Positions 1-13,319 are shown, counted from the stretch's first letter. The stretch: DNA of 64,000 nucleotides from Coniferiporia sulphurascens (GCA_002794785.1 NBBA01000011.1:1550001-1614000); one strand, 5' to 3'. Made by a program: numbers and translations. The notes: a model not told the origin generated them from the sequence alone.

Positions 1-2025
1 TGCTTTGCTTTCAGAGACGACTTCCTTTCGAGAGCGGAGTGGAGCGGAGCGTCGTCGCTGACTATTCTTATTAGGCCCAATTCCCGGTCCTCGTCCTCGT
101 TTCTCGTTTCTCATCCGAGTCCGCGCTTCCGGCAACTCAACACTGTGACTAAGTGTTCAACAGGGAAGAAGTTCAAGTTACAGAAATAACAACTCGACCG
201 TGACACTGGCAGCCTTGGGCTCGTCGCCATCCCTACGGCGTAAATAGCACACTTGGAGTACCTTGTTAACCCCCTCCTCCCCCCGCTCGGGTGATGCGAT
301 GTACTGTATACTGTATACTGTATACCGTGACTGTAATACTAATGCACGGCGGGAAGTTCGAGGTTCGCGGTTCGCAGTCCGCGACTGATACTACTACTAA
401 GCCCGCTCAGGCTGCGGCTCCCCCCCCGACCTCAGGCTGCTCCCCGGCCCTCATCCGAGTCCGAAGTCCCACTTGAGCCCAAAGCTCCCACAGTCCATAG
501 TTCTTCGAGTTAGCTCTCAGAGTTGAGTTGGCCCCGGGGACGGGGACGGGGGACGGGGGTGGGGGCGGCCCAAACTCAGTTAATTAAGTTTCGACCGTGA
601 CCCATCATCCTCATCCTCAGGCTCCATTAATATTCCGACTCGGAGTCCGAACCTCGGACGAGCGTCGAACCCCCGGGTTAGTTTTGATTCGGGCTCGAAA
701 GAAAGAAAGAAAAAAACTCGAACTCGAACTTAAACTCAAACTCAAACCTGAACTCATTTGGTACCGACTAAACTTGAAGTACATACATTTACATTTACGT
801 TCCCTTCCGCACTCACACCTCTGCCCTTCACCCTTCGCCCCCCCCCCGGCGCCCGCCCACACCCACGTGTAGATGCGTTCGCGTTCGCGTTTGTGGGGGG
901 AGAGAAGGGGGCCGCTGACCGGGGTGGGCAGGGACTCGGAGTGGCGTTGCGTTGCGTTGATCGACCGCGACCGCGACCGTTGCTGCCTCGAGGGTCCGAA
1001 ACGTCGGCGACCGATCGACTGCGGTATGATCAAGGTGCAATTATTAAAAGAAGAGGGTGTCGTCGAACGAGCCAATAGAGAAATAGAATACTAGATGCCG
1101 AGGTACACAGCGGGACAGCGGGCGCTCCGACCCGTCCGTGCTCGCATAATTAATCCGGATCCGAGCGATATTGCAATTGGTATTGGTATTGGGCGTTGGG
1201 CATTGGACATTATTAGTAATGGTAGTGGAGATTAATATATATATCGACCCGACCCTCCCACCCTTCCACCCGATCCGAAAGCTTCGGTGCAAGAAAATTC
1301 ATCTATGGCGGTGAGTTTTGTGGAAAACGAGAAACGCGACGAAGTAGGGATGGAGATGGGGGTGGTAGTGCGCGGAAAGATGAGCGTGTTTGTGGCTTCG
1401 ATTTGGGAAGAGGGTACGAGGGTGTGGACGTGGACGTAAACGTGGATGTTCCGGGCTGAGTATCATAAAAAAAGGCGGAACCTAAAAAAGTTCCGAGACC
1501 AAGAAAGCAAGAAAGCGATAGAGCCACAAATACTGCATCGATGAGTAAGTACTGTTCGCGGGCGTGAGCGTGGAAGTAGACGTGGACATGGAAACAAAAC
1601 AACAAAAAAAGTCGTGAATATCGTGAGAAATAAAAAAGGAAAACATGTCGATAAAGGGAATAGCAAGATGCAGATATGAAATATGAGATATGAAGGTACA
1701 TGTACACAGCGTTCGCGTCCAGTACACGGACGAAGGGGCTTGCGAATGGATGAGGAGCTGCAATTTTGAAGATGCGCGTTTGATGGACGTAAAGCGTCAG
1801 ACCACCCCACATGGGAAAGCAAGTGAAGGAATCATCATTCTCCCGCCCTAGCCGTTCTCGTCGAGCTCATGCATGGAACGCGCGAAAAGCGCCTCTCGGT
1901 AGTGACCGTGATACGGGTCATTTTCGTAGCTACTGTCCAGACCGCGCGGCCGGCGCTCGAGGCGCGTCATCTCAGTCGCCTCGCTCGTCCCTGATGCGCG
2001 CATCGGCACCGCAGGCACGGTTTCT
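1..2025. other. Left-end low-complexity, no supported gene
   Basis: No open frame here resembles a protein I know. The DNA is rich in short imperfect repeats: a heptamer array near 303, G-rich runs near 535-570, A/G-rich and AACTC-type hexamer runs near 690-750, and TTGG-type repeats near 1170-1210. The overlapping frames on both strands are arginine/serine/proline-rich and look like by-products of base composition. The right part probably holds the 3' flank of the minus-strand gene that ends at 2026. Confidence 0.5.
303..323. repeat. Short heptamer microsatellite
   Basis: Three perfect head-to-tail copies of ACTGTAT, followed by a partial fourth copy. This is seen directly. It is a minor tandem repeat with no evident role. 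Confidence 0.85.
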
Positions 2026-4526
2026 CTATAACGCTCGTCGCATCCTCCTCAACGCCATCGTCGCTGTTTCGCCCGCGAACGCGCAAATACGGCGAGTCGG
2101 GCGGGTATGGGTGCTCCTCGTCAAGAAACGGCGGTATGTATGCTGACTCAGGAGGGAGCGATGATAGACGCTGAGGGGTCCGGGCACTACGTCTGGTATC
2201 TCGCCCCCAAGTTCTTTCCGATGCAGAGGACAAAGAGTACATGGAGTGCGACCATGCGAGCTTCGATCTCCCACGCTCCTTCCCCTTCCCCCCTCTGGAA
2301 CTTTTGCCTGACTCAGATCCTGACCCGAGGCAGAGGCAGAGGCCGGTAGCGAGGCCACAATAGTCCGTGTTCTCGACGTCGAGGCATGCTCTAGGTCAGC
2401 CACCCCTGCTACAATATCAGCTCCACTATGGCCGGTCGGCGCGGTGCGCCCCGAACGCGTGCTCATCGACTGTAGCTCGTAGGACTCTGAATCATCCCCA
2501 TAATAGTAACTCTCCACACGCCCACGGCTGCTGTCGGGGCTACCGTACCCATCGAGCTCGCCAGTGAGGTTCCCGATGATGCGCGTGGTGAAGACAAGGT
2601 TCGCGTCCGTCAGGGTCTGAGAAGCTGACGCGAGCGGTCCGCTGGAGTGACGTTGGCCATACTGCATAGACTCTTCTCGGAGGTTAAGAAGAAGACGCGA
2701 GATCATCGTTACAGAGATGCTGATGGCGGGGAAGCCGGATGAGATATGAATTAGATGATTACTAGTCATGGAGGCGCTGCGGACTTACACCTGTGCAAGC
2801 AACGAGTTTGTACCAGTCGCTGAAGCGAAAAAGGAGTTGCTGATCTCCTTCGTGAAGATCAAATAATTGCAGATTAAACTATTCAATTCATGAAAGAACT
2901 CACAGAGGACAGAACAAAGTTCGCTGCATTGACAACAGACATAACGCTATCGTGATTGCTCTGATCAATCTTCTGAGAAGTACAACTCCATCATTTAAAC
3001 TCACAGGAAATATATACTGCCTGTATTTATCAAGGGAATGGTCAGTATTAGGTATAAATGATGATAGAGAACGCTGAAAGGACCATAAAATGAAAGGCTG
3101 TCAAGATGAAAGGGATTGGAAGAGATGTGCAGGGAAGATTAAATACGTAATCAATATTTTCAAATCAGACAGGAAGTGAACCCTGCCACGCAGGCACATA
3201 GTAGGACAAACAGGGGCGTGGGGAAAAGCAGAAGGATAAGAACCGCACCATCCCGCATCACAAGTGTTGCCAAATCCGATTGTACTTGCGGATTCGCCTG
3301 TGCCTTGACGAAACTATACGAACGTACTATGGTCAAGAGGAAGACAACGAAGTCGAAGACAAAGGTCGATATCCAAGCGAGCCTGAGACCTGTGAATGTT
3401 ATTACAATTTCCGTTCTCCAAACAGGCCGAAAGACTGACCTCGATTGCTAAAATCAACGTTAACAATGAATAATGAAAGCATTATTGGAGATAGATCGTG
3501 CGCTCACTCTTCCAAAAACATCGGAACACAGACTGATAGAGGTTTAAAATCAAACAATTCGCCCATCACCGAACTCGCAGACCACTATGTGTATGAAGGG
3601 GAAAGAAATAAGTAAACATGACGGACTATCGGGGACATAGTTCACGCACACCACCGATTACAATGGAGGCGGCACCTATAAGACCTGTGAGCACAAGAAC
3701 CCATGAAGCCCGACCATAAAGAGCGTATGTGCGCAAGATCAGAATGACTGTAGCAGACCATATCAGCAATAGTCCCATTTCGAGCACGAATGAAGGGCAC
3801 CCTGGACAAAAGCGGTAACATGGGATATAACAGAATGACGAACCGGCCGCTATCGCGTTACTGAATACGCTCAACGCTCCAATATATGGAGCGAATTTCC
3901 TGCATCTTCAAAAAGCAGAGATTAGCATTTTCCCGAAAGCTTCCTAGCCGGGGGCGCTGCTCACCCCTGTGAAACTGGGTCATCAGTATCTTATCTCGGA
4001 GCTGATTGAAAATACGCGACTACGCACGACTATACTGAATGGGGGGTTGAACAGGCTTAAAAGGACGGGTATATATCCAAAAAAGGGGACATATCGGTTG
4101 AGGAGGAAGAGGACAGTCGCGCCTGTGAAGCGCGTGCACCAGATTCGCTGAATTTCTGTCGGGAATGTGACCGCATGGTCGAAATACAGCAGGGCTGTAA
4201 CAAGGTTAATGTTAGTCTCCTCGGGCTTGTGATTTCCGAAATGAAATGCAATACTCACTGAACGATGCGATAGCGTAGTACTTGACAAATAATCTGAGGT
4301 AGATCACAAAGATAAAGCACATAAAAAGGAGACTATCAGCGCGTTGTCACGCATGCTAACAACGGTCGCTCATGAACCGTCATCCAGCACGAAAGAAGGT
4401 TGCAACGATGTGTACTAACATGTTCCTGATGATGCCGACGATGAAGTTGTCGCGAGCTGCGAGCTCGACGTAGGCGCTGGGGGCACGGGCAACAAAGCTG
4501 GCGCCGTCGACGCTGGCGTCGAACAT
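2026..4526 (-). CDS. DUF6533-type multi-pass membrane protein (copy 1)
   Basis: This belongs to the seven-helix-like DUF6533 family of basidiomycetes; its function is unknown. The start chosen is the ATG at 4526 (MFDASVDGAS). A first exon of about 106 nt ends at a GTTAGT donor. It joins in phase to KYYAIASF and then, after another intron, to LLYFDHAVTFPTEIQRIW at about 4100-4200, the family signature. VLFLLNRYVPFFGYIPVLL follows. The frame around 3626-3790 carries the helix with LRTYALYGRASWVL. The frame around 3250-3430 encodes WISTFVFDFVVFLLT. The last exon, below about 2790, has SVTMISRLLLNLRE and then a low-complexity hydrophilic tail ending at 2026. Intron borders in the middle are approximate. 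The gene parallels the plus-strand copy at 53757-56137 in exon order and motifs, and looks complete. Confidence 0.8.
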
Positions 4527-5485
4527 GGAGGACGTGCTAGAGGACCATGAGGGACGCTAGGCCGCCGCTGATGCGAACCTGGGAACGTCGGTACAGTCGT
4601 GGGTTCCTCGACGAGCCACGTGGGCCGCTTCAAGTTGCCACGTGCCATCAACTATTGAAAGGTATCCCTTTCCAGAGAATCTTTCTGATTTGTTCCCTTA
4701 TTCCAACTGAAGAAACATACGCGTCCGCTTTTTTTCTCTCGCTTTGCTCTCCTTCTCTATACTAGCACTCGTTTAGGACTGACGATCCGGCTTCAGTCTC
4801 GAAAGACAATTGATCTCGATATACTCTCCAGACCTTCTAGTCTCGAGATGCTTAGCCCACCGGATTCCAGAAATCTTCTCTCTGGACTCGAATTCTGGCC
4901 CGCTCTTGCGCGCAGTCGGGACACAGCAAGATCCTAGCCTAGAAGCTCTGCCATCCATTTTGAGCTATTATTGCCAATCCTTGAATCTTTTGTACATACG
5001 GTAGTAAACTTACAAGCGCAGCGTTTCTCATGTAAACTTATGTTCCATTTACGCATAGACGGATCTGCATCTTCCGTACAAGAGTGCGGCAGAGAGGTAA
5101 TGATGTCAATCATGCTTACTCTCCCGATCCACACCGAAGGTTTGGTGCAACCTACCGAAAAGCTTCCGATATGTCATTAGAAATTTTCGAAGGCCACAAA
5201 TATCGCAACTAACAGAGCAAGTCAAATGCGATATACATGACATGGTCTACCCTAGTGGGGGATCGCCTACTACACGTACTAGCCGATTTTTCAAAAAGCC
5301 AGGATTCAATAAGATTAACGGTGTGCTCTGTCAATAGGTCGAGATCGCCCCCCGCATACGTCAGTCTTAAAAAAGCAACTATACAGTACATATATTCAAT
5401 TCTAATCTATTTCCAATTTGCCCATCTCGGCTGATCCAACGAATAAGGTAAGTCCAAGAGAAAAGGGTGAACGGCTGTAGAGCAG

Positions 5486-5511
5486 TACTATCGTATGACC
5501 ACTCTTACAAA
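5486..5511 (+). repeat. Left arm of perfect 26-bp inverted repeat
   Basis: The arm begins TACTATCGTATGACC. It is the exact reverse complement, over 26 bases, of 6123-6148. The arms enclose about 610 bp. I see no convincing target-site duplication outside them, so the identity as a small DNA transposon is not established. Confidence 0.8.
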
Positions 5512-6122
5512 CGTTTTGTATTTCGACTCTGCAGCACTCAAAATTTGACCAAATCAATATTGCTTTCACGAGATGGCTATCTTTATGTATATCTATGTCT
5601 GTGGAGTTTTTCGTTATATATTTATAAGCAAAATTTCTCAGAATTATTGTGCCCCCACCTACAAACTTTTGTCACGGACTGTCACGGCCATTTCTACACT
5701 CCGCCTGATAAGCAATTATGATGGTGTTGACCTGGAAACTGTAGTTGGAACCCAAAAACAGACAGTGCACCGGATGCGTTTGGTCACCCCCTTGTCACCC
5801 TTTTAGATTGTATGCTCTTTTTCTCTGCACCACAAACCTTTTTGCACTCCGGAACAGCTCAGCAACCTACCTCAGCTTATATTATCTAAGTTCTAATAGC
5901 ATTTATGCCGATTAATACACGCATTGTGCAAGCTGGGAGTCCCGGAAAGCTTACACTCACTTAGAAGATCAGTACTTTGGCAATAGCTCCATAATAAATC
6001 ATTCGTTCAAGAGAAAACGATACTAATATCGTTAAACGCTTCCTTTGATTGTGATTGAGCATTTACAGGGCTAGTTCAGTTGTGTGGAAGCTCAGACCTG
6101 AAATTTTGTAAGGGAGGTCCCC

Positions 6123-6148
6123 TTTGTAAGAGTGGTCATACGATAGTA
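6123..6148 (-). repeat. Right arm of perfect 26-bp inverted repeat
   Basis: Exact reverse complement of 5486-5511. It ends GGTCATACGATAGTA on the plus strand. It could be the terminus of a degraded MITE or the trace of a local inversion. The sequence between the arms is AT-rich and non-coding. Confidence 0.8.
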
Positions 6149-9100
6149 GATTCAATGCTACTCAGTCGTCGTTGTAGCAAACTGTAAATCGGAGTTCGCA
6201 CCAGCTCACACGGGGAACAAACCCGAATATAGTTGCCTCCTAAACTGCAAATTTGATCAAACATTTGTGATTTGCTATGGCCTTTATTCCGCATTTTGAG
6301 TAAAGTGTACCCACTTGTCCATCAACTATATTATTTTTGAGATATAGGGGCATGTCAAATCCAGAATATAGACGACCGTCAGGGAATCACAATAAGCAGA
6401 CAATTTTACAGATATGGGAAGCGGCCATATCCGAATTTCCTCGTGTCAGGATCAAAGGTTATCAGCGGCGAGTGGAGAGAACGTGTACGTACTACGTAGA
6501 AATTTATGCTATCACACGCTCGCAAAAGCAAGGGCTCCGGCATATCAAATCCACAACCATTGAACTGAGGAAATTTATTTCGAGGTCGATGTCGTAACTC
6601 ACTCCGAGAAATTTACCGAGAATGTGTGTTGGTTCTTACCTACAAAAACCCAAGATTTAATAAGATTGATGACCCACTAAGCCCAGGCGTCGAATCCCGC
6701 GATACGGCATGTATGCTCCCGCGTACATCGATTTCTTTAAAATTCCAGACGTGAATTCAATTGATTTGATGTTCGATCCGTCTATCTCGGCTAGCGGTCT
6801 TAGCAGCTGCAATAATCGTAGTGGGCGCAATGAAAAGGGAGGGGGGCGACGGTCGCAGAGCAATAATTCGGATCAATGCTATTCGGTCATCGTCACGAAC
6901 AAGCCGAAAGGATGATCGGTACGTGGAGAGTTGGGGAATGGTAGGTCCCGCGGAAACCACAGATGGAGATAAGATAAACAAGTCTCTTGCGCGCCTACCG
7001 GATGCTTCGAAATGCATATGGAAGAGTCAGAGGTTCGTGATTGCTGAGGCGTGAAAACGTGTCAATACGAGGATACAGCTTACTCCCGAGGGATCGTCTA
7101 TCGCGTTTTAATGTCCTGACTTTCTCCGAGGGTCCGGGATTGAGGCGATAAAAAGGTCATAAAGCTCCACCAACCAAGTCGAGTGAATTTGGCGAAATAA
7201 GTGGGTCTACTTCTATGTATGTCACGGTCAACTTCTTCAACATTCTAGACACAGCTTCGATTGAGTTCGACGCCCGATTCCACTCAGGGAGCATAGTCCT
7301 TTGAATAGCTCCAGTGCGTGCAATGGGTATAAAGAACTGGATTAACAGTAGCCGGAAAATGGGGTGGGAAGTCACGTTCGCAGGTAGTAAGCAAGCCACA
7401 TAGCCACAACCGCGAAAGGTGGCCGGGAGAAAGATGAGACGAACCAGTGCTTACACACATAAAGCACGATTCTTCGGTATAATCCGCTGTGAGTGCGGCG
7501 GCCAGCGAAGCAGAAGCCGTAGTCTGGACCGTCTCTGGCGCACTATACGCCTTTATTGAGTCAGAAAACGCCCTTCTGCAGCCGTTTTTTTCGCGCGGGC
7601 AGAGGGCCTTCTGGGACAATTTTAGGACGTGGTCTTACCGATTCCCTCGGATTCGGGAGTCGGACGGATGTGGCTGCGGTGCCTCATACGAAGCGCCAGC
7701 AGGTTCGCGATAGAAGGAGAACAGCTTTCGCAAAACGGCGACCGTGATGCTACCTTCCGGGTTCGCTGCTTAGCGAGGGAAGAGAAAAATGTGAGAAAGA
7801 TCATGAGCGCTCTCCGCTCCCCCCAGTGCATACTGCGGAGGGAAGTATTATTTAAAACCGTCGCCGCTGTGTGCAAACTAAGAAGACAGCCGAGAAAAAC
7901 GAGGCGGGAAGCATGTATTCCAGACAACACCGGGGTCGTTCGCTCCTCGGATATGTTGCGACGAATTACGACCCCAACTATCCGTACATGTCCGTACATG
8001 CCACGGAGTATGAGTATTAAACACCCGTCCTTACACGAATGCAATCTGGGTTGTCCAAGTTCAACATAAATCAAGCCCGCTGAAATAATATGAACGTACG
8101 CGCATAATTTCGGATTTTCTCACCAAAGGGCGGGAGAGTGGACAGCCACTTTATACGCTGCAACGTGAGATAAGTAATTTATTTGGAGCCTCCAAATCGT
8201 GTATACTTCACAAAATCAAGGAGATACTCTTTCCAACAAATAAAAAGACAAGGCAAAAAAGGCGGAAAATATCTGACTTATGTTCCTCCAGGCGCTAGAC
8301 TCCTGACTCGACCTCGGCCTCGACGTTCGAGCACCCGGTCTTGGCAACGGCAAGAGCGGCTGAACCGGCCCGGCCCGGACACATCCCGTGAAGTGGATGG
8401 TCCCATACATCGCCGCGAGGCGTACTGAAAGGAAGGGGGGTGTGCAACAAACGTACAGATGGTTTACGGGCGGGCAGAGCTGTGGTCCCGCTTTTGTGAC
8501 GAAGCAAGGCGAGAGTTAACGTCGTCATCGGTGGGCTTGAGCTTAGATGGCAATCATCCGATTCACCGCGGAGAGGAGCATATGCCCTCAAAGCGAGGTT
8601 ACTCCGCGGGAGTTTCACTTACTGATTTATTATGTAATTTCTAGATGTGTATCTGTCTGAATTTGCTAGGGGAAAGAAATGTGACTGCAAAAAAAAGCAT
8701 GCAATAATTGAGCATCGGGCCAGTATCTTCCCGGGGGGACATGCTAAATGTTAAGTCTAGACGTGAAATAGTCCAAGTCTTTCGCGCTAGCGGCAAGATT
8801 AAGAAATGGATAAGCACGTCCCGGCTGTTTCGGAAGAACAGATTCTACCCAGAATTCTACCCAGAATCGTGACTTGATCCGTCCAGAACAAGAAAGATTG
8901 GCAGCGATACGACTTTCACTGAAGGGATGCAGGGGCTGCGAGCTGACGGACAAGAGGAAGATAGAATTTGGGGGGCGGTCTGAGGAGGGGGTGGCAACGA
9001 GAAGGCGGGCAGCAACGAGCGTGGAAATTGACCTGGCCACCACTTAGTAAAGGTGCGTGCGAGCTGTTAATAGCCTAGGACGTATTTGAGCGTCTCCGGA

Positions 9101-10621
9101 AAGTTACTCATCTGGTCTACATGATGTACACGCTCAGGAGCACAATCTGGCTCTATACGGTCCACCCATCGAAGGCCAGGTTCAAGCCATAACCATAACC
9201 TAAGACCCCCGAAAGCCCAAGCCAGGAGGCAGGCGCCGGGTGGGGCTTTGTTTCTCTTAGGGATGTATGGTCTTGCGGATGTTCGACCCCCCAAGCTGAC
9301 TTCAGGAATAGTTGATTTGAGATCGCAGACAGGGGTCCCGGAATTGAATCAGCGGCGCGAAAAGGAACAGCGGGTTAGTATTTCGGCGGAGGCCATGAGA
9401 TAAACTTACAGCACAGGTGACGCGAAGGGCCAGTGAATAATCTAGTGCCGAGGAGATATCTACATAGACATACTTCTCCAGACTGTAATGGAAATGAGGC
9501 AGTCCAGTGCCATCTTGTCATCAAGTCGGAACTTTTGGCCGCAGCAAGAAGCGGGACACGCCCCTTCATATAGCTTGAGTTCCAGCGCTCCCCCAAAGGA
9601 AGGGGGAATGATGGACTGCGTCAGGAGCGTTAACGGACTGCGATTTTTTCCCAAGGCTTGATGGAAGAGGTTCCAACAACGAATCATACGTCCTTTGCGC
9701 AACAACCCGATTTCTCGGTGATATTGACATACTAACCAGGAACACGGCGACCGGTTCTACAGGCAGATTAGGGAAAGGCGGAGATCTCTGCACACGGGCG
9801 GCAGGATAGTTCGCTGAGTGAACGAAGATGTGGCATGGGTGCCAACTCTAAAAAAAAGGAGAAGCGCTGATATGAAATGGTAGTACGGCCTGTAGAACAA
9901 ACCGGAGCGGCCATTTGCGCAGCTCAGCTAGAAACATGCCCAAATTATTGTCTTTCTTGTCTGTGTATTAAGGAGGGTGAGGGTGGGTTCAATATGTCAC
10001 TATTCATTGACCCGAGCTGATGTCCCGAACCAGCGCTTATACGATCGTTTACCTTCCAATCAATAAATTGAAAAGCAGTCGCAGAAGCGCGCTACGCCTC
10101 AAATTTCAGCATAAGATACGTGCTTCAGGGATAAATATAACTTACTTTGTATGATATAAACTTCATGAATGTCGCCTCACTTGAGATGGAAATGATTATA
10201 CAGTGCTTGCAACTATCCCAAGTATTACAGGCGGTTGCGGGTATCGATGGTCCTTACCACAATTTAATAGCGCATGCACTTATAGCTGGTTCGGGAAGAC
10301 GTTGGCGAATCTCTATAGAGACTTTCGAACTCATTGTGTGCTTTCAAGTTAACACGCAACCAAATGAGACAACTGGACAAGCCTTAGACTCACACACTAG
10401 ATCAGGGCAAAGTGGTCACAGGTCGCTTATTTGTACAAATACAGCGCATAGAAGAAACGATCATGGTTCACTGAGAATCGCTTGCATAACGTGTTATCGA
10501 ATTTATTCTTTATCTCCGCGGAGAAGAGTCCCATAAGTCACGGCAATCCACGACCAGCGTTGATGGCGTTGGCCACCTGGCTAGTGTTTGGCCTGTTGAA
10601 TGCATATCTGAAGATCACAGG

Positions 10622-11723
10622 TCAGGGGCCATGTATGAAATAATGGAAGCGAAAACTTTTGCACCGCTCGTACGAATCCATATACAAATCCTCCGTGCTG
10701 CAGGTCGCCTTGAATACCGGGTGAGAGAACAACCTCTCAATCCACCGGTCGTATCGGTCATTCGGGGGAAGCACAAAGCCACGGTAATATTTCAGGACAT
10801 TCGAGGCACGAAACAGCCCTGGAAGGGGTAGGCAGGGACTGCGTGTCGTAATTTAATTAATTAAGTTAGAGTAAAAAATGGACGTACAAGGTCCAGCCAT
10901 CACATCCGTGAGACTCAGATCGCCATCTTCGGTCCAAAGGCCGCAAGCTATGCCTCCTACTTCACGCTCCGCTCGCTGAAGTAGGGAAGCAAGATCTTGC
11001 AGGGATGCAACGAACTCCTTGGCGGTCGCGATGACCGAGTCATCATCTTGCGCCTGTAGATAACGGTAGAAAGCTGGGACGAGAGACCTATTGACATGGT
11101 CGCATTGCAACCTGACAAGCGCTCGAGCATCTCGAATAAACCGGATCAACCACTGCTCAGATCACACAGGGAAGCGTGCCTACAGGGATCACTTTTTGGA
11201 GGAAGAAGGCTTTTCCCATTGCCGATTCCAGCGGAGCTAAGCAATCCATTAAATTCAGTAAGAGATTCTAGCTGTTCTATAAGTGCAAAACTCACTCCTC
11301 CAAGAATTCAAGTATTATAGTACTTTCATTCAAACTCCTTGCAGGCTGGTAATTGTCCAGCCGTAGACCTGGCACCAGCCCCTTCGGGGAGACCTGGAGG
11401 AGTTCCGCAGGTTTCTTGTATGGATCAACCTCATCTGATCAACTCTGTCGCGTAAATTGACGCGTGTTTGCCTGCTTGTATCTGAAACTTACAGTACTGT
11501 TTAAACGACAGATTAGGCCCACGCTCGGTCACTCATTCTCATAACTCACAAAATAAGGTATTTGCAGGTGTTCAAGTGCTACCTAGACGCGCTGGACGAA
11601 GGGACAGAAACAAGCTGCAAAGAAGGTTATGTCCTGCGGCGAACTATGCCCCTTCACTGTTTCAAGGGCTTCTCCCGTGCAAGCATTGCGATATTGCTTT
11701 CCATTGTCCCTGCTTTTGGACAT
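10622..11723 (-). pseudogene. Glutathione S-transferase-like pseudogene with one nonsense codon
   Basis: The pieces of a cytosolic GST are in order on the minus strand. The N-terminal thioredoxin-fold exon from ATG 11723 includes DITFFAACFCPFVQRV. It is followed at 11583-11585 by TAG where the family has tryptophan, and then VALEHLQIPY continues in the same frame. The next exon (about 11296-11432) reads VDPYKKPAELLQVSP, GLVPGL and LNESTIILEFLEE. The helical C-terminal exon ends at 10888 and includes CDHVNRSLVPAFYRYLQAQD and LTDVMAGP. After a GTACGT intron, the last exon 10818-10622 gives LFRASNVLKYYRGF and RYDRWIERLFSHPVFKA. The splice phase PLUS sequence at the last junction restores the expected GPWLFR. 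Apart from the TAG the gene looks recent and well preserved. An intact protein would conjugate glutathione or act as a thiol transferase. A sequencing error at the TAG is the main alternative. Confidence 0.75.
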
Positions 11724-12286
11724 CGCTGAGGCGTCGCTTGTTATATGGAGATTCTGGATAGAAAGTGCGGTATTTGTAGCACTAGCAGCTCTCGGTTGAG
11801 GTCGAGAGCCAGGCCGCCCCTGAGATCTTGAATGCCTACCTGGTGTGACTGCGTGATGGTAACATACAAGTACTAAATTGGGCTTCCCCACGAGTTTAAA
11901 TTTGCCAACACCCGTCCGAGCACTGACCACAATCTGTGCCCGTGAAGTTCGGTATTGAGCCGCAAAACTCTGTGATTACCGTCACAAAGAACGAGGAAAC
12001 TTGGCGCGCATTCTCTGGGCGTGCGTCACCTGGCGAAATGCAGATTTATAGTCACATCACTCCGAGGCACTCGCATCTCCGAACCATCTCTAGAGTCCGC
12101 GGCGTTGAAGGGCGACTTATCAATTCCTACGTAGGAAATGTTACATGTTTATCGGCTCAGGGGCAGCCCTTCCGGAAATCCATATAATGCATAGACCCGA
12201 AGGACGTTAATCTACCCATTTAAAGTCGGCTGTGGAAAGCGGTTCTCTAAGCTCTGGTGCCGCTTTCCCCCTCTGATTCCCTCGTT

Positions 12287-13319
12287 ATGTCCTCCGCCGC
12301 GGTCTCTGTCAAGGTGCTCTCTGAGCATAACGCTACATGTGGGTACCCAAGTAACGTCCAATCCCAGCTGTCGATTGACTGCTTCCTTCCCTGCTGCTTT
12401 AGCCTACGACAAAGAACGGGTCGTTCAGATCTTGCTCGCTGCACTTCGAGGAGGTACGTTGGCTTCAAGAGGGGGAAGAATTGACTAAGCTGAAAGACAA
12501 GAAGATTTGCAGATATCTGCTATGACGGGGGGACAAGCTGCTCTTGAACCTGCCTTTTTCCGGTCTCAGCTTGATCTTTGCCTTAAGCAGGGTGAAGTGT
12601 ATATTGCCGGCAGAGGAGGGAGTTTCGATGGAGTTTTGCTTGTTTATGACCCTAGCTATGACTGTTACGATAAGTGAGTGCTGTCTTTTGCAGTATGCAT
12701 CTTTACGAAAAACCGACGTCCATGACCGCACCTACCCGTTGACCTACAGCTCCTCGTCGCGGGAATTCGTGGCAAAGCTCTCACCGGAGATGCAACTATG
12801 GTGGACTTCTTATGTATACATCCTTCTTCCACATCCTCCGTGCCACGTATCTTACTTCTTTCGGATCCTTTTGCATGATTTAGTTCCGACCCAAGTATGC
12901 CGAGATGACAAACACGGCTCTGGGGAGCAATGGCATGCGCAAAACTGTCAGGAAGGTGTTGTCCATCGCCGTTCATCCCGAGGTCCAACATCGCGGTATC
13001 TGTCGTCGCCTTCTGGAATCGGTATTAAATAAGGTGAGACCAACTTTTCTCGTCCGCACATGTAAGCCTCATGTCTTTACGTTTGCATTCAGGCGGACAC
13101 AGAAAAGCAAAGGATCAGTGTCGACGTGAACAACAATATCTTGGTACGCAACTAAATCTTCTTCCCCATTTTGCTCTTCGTGTTGAAGCCCTACTTTATC
13201 TGTTATTGCAGGTGGGGATCTTCTCCAAATTCGGGTTTTGGGTGCGCGTCACGAAGAACTTCGGGAGCTATCAAGGCGGATTCCCTCTTTTCAGTATGCT
13301 CAGGGAACCAGCGCTTTGA
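12287..13319 (+). CDS. GNAT-family N-acetyltransferase
   Basis: A seven-exon model fits with all phases agreeing: 12287-12338, 12403-12453, 12505-12673, 12750-12813, 12884-13033, 13093-13143 and 13212-13319. That is 645 coding bases, or 214 residues, the usual size of this fungal GNAT group. Visible family segments are YDKERVVQILLAALRG near the N-terminus, AMTGGQAALEPAFFRSQLD, EFVAKLSPEMQLWWTSY, the acetyl-CoA-binding motif A VLSIAVHPEVQHRGICRRLL (residues about 140-160, the RxxGxxxRLL loop), and the C-terminal IFSKFGFWV and GGFPLFSMLREP. It would transfer an acetyl group from acetyl-CoA; the substrate is unknown. The least certain junctions are the first donor (GTGGGT) and the acceptor before 12505. 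The gene is isolated in a gene-poor stretch. Confidence 0.8.

Larger units (their letters stand above)
4527..10621. other. Gene-poor interval, no supported gene
   Basis: About 6 kb without a convincing gene. Frames of 60-150 codons occur on both strands, for example around 7620-8070, where both strands are open. None carries a motif I recognise or joins to neighbours across splice sites with a consistent phase. Minus-strand donor-like ACTTAC words are scattered through the interval, so a badly decayed minus-strand gene cannot be ruled out. The one clear structure is the inverted repeat at 5486/6123. Confidence 0.45.

Noticed and set aside
5280..6690. Weak direct repeat (about 28 bp, five mismatches) at about 5289 and 6642
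   Set aside because: Too short and diverged to separate from chance in AT-rich DNA, although it lies around the perfect inverted repeat.
7622..8074. Long open frames on both strands (about 150 codons each)
   Set aside because: The two frames mirror each other, show no domain, no start context and no splice partners; probably chance in stop-poor sequence.
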